DNA from: Rotaria socialis
Lineage: Eukaryota; Rotifera; Eurotatoria; Philodinida; Philodinidae
Assembly (NCBI GenBank): GCA_905331475.1
Contig: CAJNYU010002985.1
Coordinates: forward strand, 372,001 to 436,000
DNA: 64,000 nucleotides
Reading direction: 5' to 3'
Each line of letters begins with the position of its first letter. Position 1 is the first letter of the stretch. The translations under genes were made by a program, and so were the position numbers. A model generated the notes under the pieces. That model was not told the DNA's origin and did no database searches. It saw nothing but the letters and a program-made list of their open reading frames with translations. This document shows, in pieces, positions 52,574 to 63,209 of this stretch.

Positions 52574-52604
52574 ACACTTGTAGCCAGCGTGCTATTATTT
52601 AATT

Positions 52605-53119
52605 ATGAATACATCTTTAAGAGTGCGTAATTCAATAAGCGCCTGTTCTGCTCAAATCGATCATCATCATCATCATCATCATCATCATGTTTCTCAAAAT
52701 CAACGCACTCGTTTCAATCGTATAGCTACAGATTCAAGATATCGTCAGTCTTGTTATTATACTGAGATGGATGCTCCAAAAAATAATCTTGATTTTCGTT
52801 TACGAACATGTTACAATCATGCTGAAGAAAGCTTTGCATCAAAGGCACGTTTTGTTGTTCAACCAGTGACTGTTTGTAACACGCAGAAGAAAGAGTAAAA
52901 ACATATTTGATTGAAATAGCGTTAGATCGACTCTGTTTGATTTTCGTTAGGAAATCGAATTCTTCTCAGAACAGTCAATATCCATTAGAAATCATTAATA
53001 AAAATCGTAAAGAACACTTTAATGAAGCAACAAAAGGTCAACATATTGGTTCACATCATTTTGCTAATAGTAAACATGGTTACTCGCGTGTTATTGCTGG
53101 TGCTATGTCAACCGATTAG
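52605..53119 (+). CDS. CFAP276: CFAP276 (C1orf194), ciliary microtubule inner protein
   Basis: Exons 52605-52894 and 52951-53119 give 152 aa; the human protein has 169. The diagnostic match is SCYYTEMDAPKNNLDFRLRT followed by CYNHAEESFASKA, against human AYYFDPEIPKDDLDFRLAALYNH. The C-terminus GQHIGSHHFANSKHGYSR and AGAMSTD corresponds to human HSIQGSIVSPHTAATNGGYSRKKDGG. In vertebrates this protein lines the inside of doublet microtubules of motile cilia. A run of nine His residues (52664-52690, CAT/CAC repeats) is a local peculiarity of this copy. The compact promoter contains a perfect X-box-like palindrome. It converges on the EPSTI1-like gene, with only 70 bases between the stops. Confidence 0.85.
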
Positions 53120-53189
53120 GATTATATTTAGATCTAGTTTAATTATCACCAGGTTATTATTTATAAAAATTAAAAATTACATTGCACTA

Positions 53190-54336
53190 TTAGTTAGCTG
53201 CCAGTTCAGATACAATCGCGTCAATATTACCATTGTAAACTTCTAAATGATATTGAAGAGTTTGATCATCGATATGAGGAAGCATTTCACGAAGTGTTGA
53301 AAGTTTTTCTGATGTTAATGTCTCGTTATCTGTATAAAAGACAAAAAATAATCATTTCGCGAAAAAGTAGATAAATAAAATGACATACAAGATCGTGTTT
53401 GATTTGTATCCGAAGATATGTTCATGTCATCATATTGATCAGTTAATCGATCCGTCGTTCTATACGACAGGAAAAATAAATACATAAATGAACATTAGAT
53501 TTTATAATGAACTTTTACACTCGTCGGTCTGAATCACGGGTTTGATCACTGCGAACTTTTTTTTCATTTTCCATTGACTACACTCCACAAAATTTAAATC
53601 ATTTGTTTTGAAATTAGCAAAATTTTACCTGTAGACGTGCTGCTTGTTTTTTTACTTCGATATCCTTTTCTTCTTGTTGCTTTTTTTGAATTTGATCTTG
53701 ATGACTTTTTTCCTACAGTAAACATATTTATCGATGTGAACATCGAAAAATATCTTACTAATCGTTGAAGTTTTTCTCGGCGAAAATTTTCTGCTTGCCG
53801 TTGACGAACTTCTTCTTCGCTTAATCCATCACCGCCTTTTCATAGCAATAGATTACTTTTTTATTTGTAAAATAAATAATCAATCTGACCTAAACGATGT
53901 ACTTCATGAATACCATGAAGACGTTTGCTTTCGAGATGTGCTTGATATTGGCGTTGTTCATTTTCAGCTTGTCTTCTCATTTGCTCACGTTTTGTTGTCG
54001 ATGGTGTAAACATATGAAAACCGTCGCTTGAAAAAAAAGACATTCTATTACGAGTTTCGATAAATACAATATCTAATTGACAAACCCAACATGAACAGGA
54101 CGTTGTTCTTGTTGCTGTGTTTCATCGTTTTCGTCCAATAGATTATTATTGTTTCTCGGTAGTTGTGGTCGTTCCGTATGCATTGTTCGACCGCGAAATG
54201 ATGTTGGAGCACCACGAGTTACTGGCTGATTCATTGTTGATCTCGGAGGACGTAGCCGTGGTGGTGTCGCTGCTGCTAGTGGTGGTCGTCGGGTAGTTGA
54301 TGGTGCTGGATGTCGATAAACTCGAGACATGCTCAT
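53190..54336 (-). CDS. EPSTI1-like coiled-coil protein with C-terminal CUE domain
   Basis: The start chosen is MSMSRVYRHPAPSTTRRPPL at 54336, near an AG acceptor (TTGTAG) ten bases upstream. After a Pro/Arg-rich N-terminus comes a block closely like human EPSTI1: GFHMFTPSTTKREQMRRQAE, KRLHGIHEVHRLG and GLSEEEVRQRQAENFRREKL, against human YTLIAPNINRRNEIQRIAEQE and GGSQSETEVRQKQQLQLMQSKY. A charged coiled coil (KKQQEEKDIEVKKQAARLQ) and a short linker lead to a last exon encoding LSTLREMLPHIDDQTLQYHL and EVYNGNIDAIVSELA, which fits a CUE ubiquitin-binding helix triplet. Human EPSTI1 has no CUE domain as I recall. A cytosolic ubiquitin-linked role is inferred. It lies 174 bases after the DAW1 stop on the same strand. 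Confidence 0.7.
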
Positions 54337-54509
54337 TGAATCAAATCTACAAGTCAAATGTGGAGATAAATCGTTCGTGAATAATGATTATACAATGTTA
54401 TATTCCTTTCCCATAAAACACATAAAGATATTGCGGAAACAGAACAAATAGAATAAATGAATCACACAAAATGAAAACAAAAAAATGAAGATCAGATAAA
54501 TATATTCGT

Positions 54510-56458
54510 TTAACGCCATATTCGACATGTATTATCTTTACTACCTATGTAAAATAAACAGAATAGTAGATTCTTCCATCTTCAATTTAATCAAACCTGT
54601 AATAATAGTATTTCCTTCGTAGTTAAACGCACAACTAAATATTTCATCTGTATGTCCTTCAAGTATTTGTTTACATTGACCACTTATTGGATCCCATATA
54701 CGAGCTGTTTTATCAGCACCTTTAAAACAAAAACATCTTAAACATTTTTTTCTAATCATTTATAACATACTCGCTGTAATTAAACGATTGCCTTGTGGAT
54801 TGAAAACAATCTAAGAATGGTAAAAATAAATAGAAAATTAATTTTCTCTATTAGAACAATTTTACTTTAGATATTTCAGCTTGATGTCCTGTTAATGTCG
54901 CTATACACAGTTGACTCAATGCATCATACACACGACCAGTTTTATCAGCTGAAGCTGTTGCTATATATTGACCAGTAGAATCAAACACGACATCAAGTAC
55001 TTCATCGTCATGTCCTCTTAATGTTGCAATGCATTCTCCTATAAATTAAAGATAAAATAAAATAAAATAAACATTCATCTCTTATTTACCAGATAATGCA
55101 TCCCATAATTTACATGTTTTATCCATACTTCCAGTCACTATTCGACTACAATCCCAATTGAATTGGGCACTACTTACTTCAGCTGTATGACTAATTAATG
55201 TATGAATTTTACTATGAATGAAAAACAAAAACAGTAAAATAAATATTTGTATATAACTCTAATTTCCTACTTTCCAGTGCGCACATCCCATATAGCAACA
55301 GTACGATCGAATGAAGCTGTTATGACTTGATCACCTCTTGTATTAAAACTAACTGATATGATTTCACCTGTATGACCCTATATATTTTTAATAGAATATT
55401 TTATTTAGAAGAAAAAACCTAAAAGATTTCTATATAATTAACATACGTTTAAACTAGCAATTTCTGTACCGGAAACAATATCCCATAATTTAGCTGTATG
55501 ATCCATACTGCCAGTAACTAGCACAGTACTTTGAGGATTAAATGCAAGACATACCTATTTTAACAAGTAGAATTTAGCAGAATAAAAGTATAAACACGTT
55601 TATTTACTATTTCACCAGTATGCCCGCGAAGTGTATGATAGCAAGTGCCACGTTCCGTACTCCAAATACATGCTGTTTTATCAAATGAACCAGTTGCTAT
55701 TTTATCGCTACAATAAAAATATGAAATAGTTAACATTTTCTTTAATCATATAGAAATACTCACCCGTAGGGATTATTAAACGCAATGGCATAGACAACAT
55801 TTTTATGTCCTTCAAGTGTATGTAATTCTTCACCAGATGCTGTATCCCATACTTTACATGTACGATCATACGAACCGGTAATAAATCTAAATGAGAATAT
55901 GAAGAGAATAAATAACTGATTGAAAATTTACATTATACATACACTGAGCCAGCTTTATTGAATGCAACATATGTTAGTGGAAGTATATGGGCGCGGAGTA
56001 CTTTAAATAAATAAAAGCGTCTATCTTCTTGATGCGAGATTTTTTCTTGTAGTCCTCAAAAGAAAAAACATCGTAGCCAATAAATTTAACTAAAAATCAA
56101 TATATATATATATATATTTACTTTCAATTAATTCTCTAACTTTATCAATTTTTGTTGCTGTAATTAGTGGTTCTTTTCTTACAATTTCCTCAACAACACT
56201 ATTGATATCGGTACTTGAAAACAAAACAAAACAAAAAAAGAAATTTTATTACAGCTAATCGAATTTTATTGTTTTTTTCTTACTCAGGTTTTAGATCAAG
56301 TAAATCAATAGATTTTGTTTTTAACACATTACTTTGTTCGTATTCAAGAATAATTCCTAGAATTAGTGCATAGATTAATATTATGATAGGGGGGAAAACC
56401 AATCAAAAGTTTTAATACCTGGAGGATAATATCGCAGAAGAAAACGTTTAAGACGCAT
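54510..56458 (-). CDS. DAW1: DAW1 (WDR69/ODA16), outer dynein arm transport factor
   Basis: Starts [14 protein letters not shown] and ends [10 protein letters not shown], both nearly the same as in human DAW1 (415 aa). The N-terminal helical part ([20 protein letters not shown], then [11 protein letters not shown]) is followed by eight WD40 repeats such as [70 protein letters not shown] and [18 protein letters not shown]1/ODA16 is a cargo adaptor that carries preassembled outer arm dynein into cilia through IFT46. About eleven short exons are seen, with introns of about 55-65 bases, many placed at repeat borders. All repeats look intact. An X-box-like site lies 65-78 bases upstream of its start. 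Confidence 0.96.
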
Positions 56459-56522
56459 TTCTTATTTTAGCAAAATTATGTGAAATGATTGCATAGAATT
56501 TTTTTTCTTCAATGATAGCCGC

Positions 56523-56536
56523 GTTGCCGTAGCAAT
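56523..56536 (-). promoter_or_regulatory. X-box-like RFX site upstream of DAW1
   Basis: Read on the gene strand the site is ATTGCTACGGCAAC, matching 13 of 14 positions of RTHNYYWTRRNRAC (only the second centre base differs). It lies 65 to 78 bases before the DAW1 start codon. Confidence 0.55.
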
Positions 56537-56828
56537 ACCTCCTACATAGAAATGTTGCATTGATAGATGGCACACATCGTCGATGTATTTATTATTGCTC
56601 GGATACTACAATATATATATCGCCTATTTTCAATTGGGAATAAACCAGAAAGCAATAATTATAAAATTTTATTCATCCATTTCATAGATCTTTTATTATT
56701 GAAGATCGAATTAAAAAGTTTAAAAAAACCACAAATCCCTAGATGATTATTTATTCCTTTTCATGTGTGTGTGCTGGTCTAACAATTGCACGAGAAAGAA
56801 AAAACTATAGATGTTCAATTATATTAGA

Positions 56829-59073
56829 TCATTCTCTTTGAAGGCCAATCTTCCTTGCTATTGCTGAAAGTGCGAAGAACATTATTCGAAAAAGAATAAC
56901 GAATATTCGACGAAATTTAAATGACTTGAAAAATATTGATTTGATAATGAATGCTATTGCCGTAAAATAAAGAATATTTTGTAAACGTTTTAATCTGAAA
57001 TAAAATAAAATATATTTTTTTTACTATTTAAAAAAGCCAATCACTAAAATTACCTTTTATATCGTTTAATGCATTTAGATGTACGAGAAACATCTTCACG
57101 AAGCAAATATTGCTTGGCACCCATACAATAATTATTCCAATATTGAAACCAATCAAGATCTTTAAGATCAAAACAGAAGATCTAAACAAAATCAATAATG
57201 AATCTATTCACGTTTATTCATAATCATAATTTACTTTTTGATCGATATCGCTCATTTCATTTTGTAGAAACACACTGTTATCATTGGGAAATAACCATGA
57301 ATGAGAAGTAAAAAAATCAAGGGTTCGAACACTTTTATAAATTCTATCCGATAATTTGATAAACCTAAAAGATAAATATTTATTATAAAAGGTCGGATTT
57401 CAAGAGCGAGAGAAAAAATCTGTTTTTTTTTACATTGGCTTTCGACCAACTACACGCATATAACAATCGAGAATAAATGCAGGTATAACTTCTTGTAAAA
57501 CACGAAGATAATGATAGCGAAATCTAATAAAATGCAATCATACTAATATGGATGAGATCTTTTTCGTAAGGACATTACCGATTTTCAGTGAATTGTAAAT
57601 GTGGATATGAAATAGCATTTTCCAAACTGTTCGTAGCAAGATGATGTAAACCATATTCAGCTACTTTACCCCATGTTAATGTACCTAAATGACCAGTACA
57701 ACAATGATAAACGGGAATATTTTTCGGTCTAGAAAATAAAAATTATTTTATCTATATATATATTATTATTTCAACGATCAATTCTTACTGTTTTACAGCC
57801 GTATACCAAGCAATACAAATCATCATATTCACGCAAACATCGACCGGAACAATATCGGCTATTGCATTATTACTGCCTAACATAGTTCGAAGCATACCTT
57901 TACCAGTCTGAAATTTACAAAAACTTCTCTGAGAATTCTCTCAAAAAATTCTTTTCATACCGCTACAACTAATCCACTTGGACCATTATAATTATCAACC
58001 CAACCCTAAATAATAAACAGCAAAATAAATCATAAAACTGATGTGATTTTCATCGAAATTACTGGTATTGGTTCACGCCACGATGAGCCAACAATCGATG
58101 GTCGTATAATAGCTAACGGTAGATCTTTTGCTTCTTGGGAAAGAATATATTCTGCAAGTGCTTTTGTAAATGTGTATGTATTGGGTCTATCGCTTATAAT
58201 TTTGTTTGTCAATGCATCGAATACGTGATCGTCCATCCATTCGCTAGCTTCTAATAATTTCGCTGGTTGAATCGGTGGTGGATAAATCATTTCTGCCACA
58301 TCATTACGATTACAATTTGCATAAGCTGTTGATACATGAACAATAGACTATTTTTTTTAAATCATAAATATGAAATATTCTCTTTTTTCAGTTCTTTTTA
58401 CTTGTAGTTTTTTCATTTTATGGCATAGAGCAAGTAATTTCTTTACAGATGCAACGTTCATTTGTATTGCAAGTCTAAAAAGAAATCATCGTTTACGAAT
58501 AAGTGTTTATCTATCGTTTTAGAATTTTCTACCGAAGTGGTTCTTGAAATCGAACAGTTGCTGCTGAATGAAATACAACTTGACATTGTTCAATTAATAA
58601 ATTTTCATCTGCTGGACTAAGACCAAAGTTCGGATCGAGTATGTCACCTTGTAAAGCACTTATTTTATCGTCAAAATTTGGATGCATTTCTCGAACTGTA
58701 TTAAATAACTAAATTTCACAAAAATGAAAAATTTCCATTTTAATTTATTTTAAATTCAAAATCTTACAGGGCTTGATAATAATTCTTTGACTCGATCTTT
58801 AACAGCATGGCCACGTTTTGGTCGTACAAGAAGATAAATATGTTCGATATCTAGGTTACAAAATTTTAAAAAAATGAGATTTCTTCGGATTAAATTTACC
58901 GGGACATGATCGTACGAGTTTTTCCACAAGTTGCTTTCCAATAAATCTAAATAAATAATTACAGTCGACAACGAACTTTATATCGGCATCGCTTACCCTG
59001 TTGCACCAGTAATAAATATTGATTTTCTTTTAAAATATTCAATAATTGCACTTGCTTCTGTACTAGCCGACAT
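56829..59073 (-). CDS. FAR1: Fatty acyl-CoA reductase (FAR1/FAR2-like)
   Basis: Reduces fatty acyl-CoA to fatty alcohol with NADPH for wax ester or ether lipid synthesis. It starts [20 protein letters not shown] and then [18 protein letters not shown], the Rossmann dinucleotide motif. Further marks are [53 protein letters not shown], the catalytic YxxxK in [15 protein letters not shown], and [20 protein letters not shown]. The C-terminal sterile domain ([39 protein letters not shown]) is followed by a hydrophobic segment near the end ([17 protein letters not shown], then [15 protein letters not shown]), as in peroxisomal tail-anchored FAR1. About ten short exons end at the TGA 56829-56831. 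Metazoan FAR families are large, so the FAR1 symbol marks the type, not strict orthology. Confidence 0.9.
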
Positions 59074-59613
59074 AATAGCTACGGAAAAAAAAACTCTTAA
59101 TCTAAATAAGTAGAAGAACGATACTATCACAAATAATAGATAAATACGAAATACGTCAAATTTCCACGTAAACACAAAAAAAAGCACAATATCACAAAAA
59201 GAAAACAGAAACTGAGATAGACATCACTTCCATGAACAATATATATTGATGGAAATAATGGTATCAGAATGTAATCACAATGCATGAAAGACATTGACAC
59301 GTTGTTAATTGAAATACAAGAAGAAAAGCTCTCGATTGATATAACTAATAAAGACAACAGTAAAAAAAAACGTTTTCTAGATTATTAAAAAGACAACATA
59401 TATCACATTTATGAATTTTCGTTTTTGTTCTTGACCATGTCTAAATCTATCATAACAGTATGAATAATAATCTTGTAAGGTCTTTGTTTCACTTACTAAT
59501 TGTTATCATGAATAAAGAAGACAAAAGAAAAGATTAATTGCAAGCCATAGGATTTATCTATAGAATAAAATGAAAATTGATTGAACTCTAGAGCTCTCAT
59601 TTTTTTTCTTTTA
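59074..59613. other. Intergenic region
   Basis: AT-rich stretch between the start of the acyl-CoA reductase gene and the 3' end of the first SR-protein gene. Nothing supported. Confidence 0.5.
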
Positions 59614-60648
59614 TTACCGTCGATTGTATCTTCCACTTGTTGATGGTGGTGTTAAACGTGTACCCCGTTCACGGTCACGACCACGATAATCATGACCATT
59701 TGATCGATCAGCAGCTGATGGATAATAATTACCACCCATATAATCATCATATCGGCGCGAATAGGATGGATACATGGGCATTCCATGACGAAAATAGGTT
59801 GGTGCAGGTAATCGTGCCGGTGAACGAGACCTAAAGTTCCGTATGAACCAAATCCAATTCCATTATCAGTATTTTTTCTATATCTCCTTTTTCCAATATC
59901 AAAATACCGTCCGAAACAACCAGAACCCAGAGAAAGTACCTTTTTTTTTCAATATTATACATAAATATCTGCTTATTTTTCTTTTTCTATTATGTCTAAC
60001 TCCACAGCTGATATTAGTATCCATCCATACCTCGAATATCGATTGTTTGACGATGAATATCGACCATAATTGTCATCTCGACGACGAGATGGCCGTCCTT
60101 CAGTCATTAAACGTTCACAATCACGACTAGAAAATAATTATTAACAATTAAATTCTTTCCTATGTACTTCCTCAAAATCATACCTAAAATGGCCTCGTTG
60201 CCCACATTTATAACATCTCATATTTGGATCATAACGTTGAGAACGATTACGTGTTCGTGGCCGAGCCCATGTTACTTTTAAACGATTACTGCCAAATGAT
60301 CTTAATCCAATAATAATTGTCAAGATTTTTCTTTGTAACACGTTTTCTAGTCTATCTATATATATCATACCTTCCATCCATCTGATCAATAGCTTTTTGT
60401 GCCTCTTCTTTTTCTTTATAAACAACAAATGCGAAACACGATGCGCCTGCAACCCAAACATCCAATAACGTACCATAACGTTGAAATTCTTTTCGTACTT
60501 CGCTTTCATGTACGCCCTGTGGTAATTCAGCAATATGAATACGATATTCATTGGGTCGTTCATTTCCACTATCGTGATCCGATACTGGTGAACGTGATCG
60601 TCGTGTTGATGGTGTTGAACTGCGTGACCGAGAACATGATCGGGGCAT
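59614..60648 (-). CDS. SR-type RNA-binding protein with RRM and CCHC zinc knuckle (copy 1)
   Basis: Starts MPRSCSRSRSSTPSTRRSRS, an N-terminal RS stretch, followed by an RRM with RNP2-like YRIHIAELP and RNP1-like CFAFVVYKEKEEAQKAI, then RLKVTWARPR. A zinc knuckle CYKCGQRGHFSRDC (C-x2-C-x4-H-x4-C) spans an exon join. The C-terminus is rich in Arg, Ser, Tyr and Gly (SRSPARLPAPTYF and onward to STSGRYNRR). RRM plus one CCHC knuckle plus RS is the plan of SRSF7 (9G8) and plant RSZ splicing factors, but the RS block at the N-terminus is unusual. Likely nuclear, acting in splicing or mRNA export. An alternative start lies seven codons upstream (MFIPLKK). A tandem paralogue follows at 60987-62057. 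Confidence 0.8.
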
Positions 60649-60986
60649 TTTTTTTAATGGTATAAACAAAGAATTAGACTAATCAAATACTAAAATATAA
60701 TGATAGAGAATTCATTATGATTAAATTTGTTCATTTTATCGAACAGTGGCAAACACAGAACAAAGCACAAAGTCGAATTGAAATACAAACAAAACAATAA
60801 CACACATACAACACATAGAGAACGCTAAGCGATCGATACAATGTCTTAATTTTCTTTTCATTAATTAATAAAACATTGAATGATTTTGAAACTATGTTCG
60901 AGGTGGACTAAAAACAAGAAAATTGCAATATTTTATTTTGAAACAATGATATATCTGCGCAGGCTCACGTCCAGTGAGAGATATGT
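60649..60986. other. Spacer between tandem SR-protein genes
   Basis: AT-rich, about 340 bases, holding the promoter of copy 1 and the 3' flank of copy 2. Nothing else seen. Confidence 0.5.
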
Positions 60987-62057
60987 TTAATCTTTACCTG
61001 GAAAAATAACCAGAACCATTGTCACGTGATTTATAATTCGATCTTGGTGGTGATCGTCGACGATATTCTCGAATAACACGTGGACGAGGTGAACGTGAAC
61101 TAAATATGTAGAAATAAATTTATTATAAATAATTTTTTTTTTAAATTTTACATACCGAGATCGAGAATGCGATCGTTCATAACGACGTTCTCGCGAACGT
61201 GACCTAAATAGAATGGTAATACATTTTTGAAAATTTTCTTTTCTTTCACGCATAAAACTCACTTCAAAAATATAAACAACTAATTCTACTCATTGAAAAA
61301 AAACCACAGGTTCTCAAGAATTTACCTTAATCCATCGTCAAATTTAAAACCAGACCCACGCATTTTTAATATGTATCCCATCCAAGACCATATTGATGAT
61401 CCCAGTGTGATATATATATTAGTTTATTCTCTCCAATTGTTTTGGCCACTCCATTAATAAAAAAAACTCACCGATATCCATTGCCAGATCGTTTCTTGTT
61501 TTGTTGTTCACTACCACAATCACGACTGAAATGTCCACGGCCGCCACATTGATAGCATCGCCTTTAATGATACATAAATTTCATTTCATTCATAAGACGA
61601 TTAATATTCTTACTTGTTTGGATCAAAATATCTTCGACCACCACCACCGCCACCACTAGCACGTATACGTGGTCGAGCTAACGTGACACGAACACGTGCA
61701 TCACCAATATATCTGGAAAAAAACTTGTTTTTCTTTTTTTTTATAAAATATCAAAATAAATTTTTACCGGCCATCAAGTTCATTAATTGCTGGTTGAACA
61801 TCATCATGATTACGTAGAACAACAAAAGCAAAACATGATGCTTGAGCATGCCAAACTTCAGCTATTGGCCATTTTTCAAATGCTTTTTCAATTTGACGTT
61901 TCGTACAATTTAATGATAAATCAGCAACATGTAACCGAGAGTTATTGTTATCGTCTTCTTCCTGATCATTATTGTTACGTCTTGGCGAACGTGAATGACG
62001 ACGATACGATGATGTTACTGGCGAACGTGAACGAGAACGAGAATAGGAACGTGGCAT
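60987..62057 (-). CDS. SR-type RNA-binding protein with RRM and CCHC zinc knuckle (copy 2)
   Basis: Starts MPRSYSRSRSRSPVTSSYRR. The RRM has SRLHVADLSLNCTKRQIEKA and RNP1-like ASCFAFVVLRNHDDVQPAI, then ARVRVTLARPRIRA with a Gly run. The zinc knuckle is CYQCGGRGHFSRDC. After GSGFKFDDGLR the tail is RS-rich (SRSRERRYERSHSRSR, SRSPRPRVIREYRRRSPP) and ends GYFPGKD. It shares order, start motif and knuckle with copy 1 next to it, so the pair arose by tandem duplication; the RRMs have since diverged strongly. The 3' end is less certain, because a GT follows CCAG near the stop and could be a donor. A divergent gene starts about 410 bases upstream. Confidence 0.78.
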
Positions 62058-62465
62058 ATTGGAAGTTTCAATGAGCAATATTAGTTAAAAAATAATTGAC
62101 ATATAATACAATGTGTTTTGTTTTTGAGAGAATGAACTAAATAAACAACTATTCTTATTGGTGAAAGAATGTATAGGGTGAAGAATTTGTAATTCTAAAT
62201 TTTAATAGTCATTATAATATTAATTATTTACTATTGTTCAAGTTAGTTTTTAATAAAAACTCTATTACAATTTTAATAGATGGCGCTGCAGGGCAAATTC
62301 GAAAGTCGGAAGATGAATAGAGAAAAAAAAGGTTATTGCTTTCACGTTCTGTTCTACCGACGGGCGTGCAAGTTGGTTTTTTCCTTTTTGAATAGAGAAC
62401 GAGGAGCAAAAGCAACAACAACTCATTTGTTATAAAAAAAAATTGAAAGTAACACGTTGAGAAAA
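62058..62465. other. Intergenic region between divergent genes
   Basis: AT-rich, about 400 bases. A TATA-like GTTATAAAAAA lies near 62430, about 35 bases before the start of the gene at 62466. No other signal was recognised. Confidence 0.45.
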
Positions 62466-63209
62466 ATGTCTGATAAATCACAGCGAACACCACCACCAGA
62501 CTCGCTTCTGGCACAATTTACGAAATCAACCACTGCTGGATATCAACCCCAACCACAAGTGACAGCATCGACATATTCACAAAATACTCAAAAACCAACA
62601 ACAACAACAACAACAACAACAACATCGAATCAAATAGCCACCAAACTTTCAAATACATTTCAACCATTGGCATCACAGCTCATTGATTTAAAAACATTTA
62701 AAGGTTTCAAATTCGTTACACTCGATGGTTTAGTCATAGAGACGCGTGATATTTATGATAAAATAAGTGGTACATATCAATGGGAAATGTGTGAAAGTCA
62801 AGAAGATCGATGCATCGATTTTATTCGTGATAAATGTGCTAATAAACGAACATTTTTCATTTGTTCTGGTGGCCTGGGAAAAAATATTGTACCTAAAATT
62901 CATGAGCTACCACAAGTTTATGCAATTTATATCTATTGTGCTGATGTTATATTTCATCAAGAATGGGCAAGTAAATTTCCAAAAATTCGTGTTGTTTGTA
63001 ATGATGATGACAAAGTTTTACTGCCTCAACTTGCTGTCGATGTGGCACAAGCTAATGTTGATTGGGGAAATGCACTTGTCAAAGAAGGTAATCGTATTGC
63101 AGCTAAAGGAAAATTTGAAAAAGCATTAACAAATTTAACTGAATATGCTAAAAAGCCTGATCAAAATATGATTCATCAAGTCATTCGTAAATTGGAAGAA
63201 TTAAAATAA
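62466..63209 (+). CDS. Unnamed-family protein with a flavodoxin-like IHxLPQVxxIYIxC domain
   Basis: One exon of 247 aa. The start MSDKSQRTPPPDSLLAQFTK is preceded by AAAA. Residues 1-75 are low-complexity with a run of nine Thr (ACA repeats near 62600). The remainder has FKFVTLDGLVIETRDIYDKI, TFFICSGGLGKNIVPKIHEL, PQVYAIYIYCADVIFHQEWA, SKFPKIRVVCNDDDKVLLPQ and LAVDVAQANVDWGN. From memory, a very similar module (SG.LG..IVP.IH.LPQV..I.IFC...) occurs in many bdelloid proteins upstream of TPR repeats or ADP-ribosyltransferase-like domains. Here the part after it (LVKEGNRIAAKGKFEKALTN) looks like a single TPR-like hairpin. Function is unknown. The expansion of this family in bdelloids supports the proposed host. 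Confidence 0.6.
   Translation: MSDKSQRTPPPDSLLAQFTKSTTAGYQPQPQVTASTYSQNTQKPTTTTTTTTTSNQIATKLSNTFQPLASQLIDLKTFKGFKFVTLDGLVIETRDIYDKISGTYQWEMCESQEDRCIDFIRDKCANKRTFFICSGGLGKNIVPKIHELPQVYAIYIYCADVIFHQEWASKFPKIRVVCNDDDKVLLPQLAVDVAQANVDWGNALVKEGNRIAAKGKFEKALTNLTEYAKKPDQNMIHQVIRKLEELK

Noticed and set aside
52664-52690. Nine-His run read as a cloning tag or vector contamination
   Set aside because: It lies inside a well-matched CFAP276 exon and is a CAT/CAC repeat; the surrounding residues align with the family.
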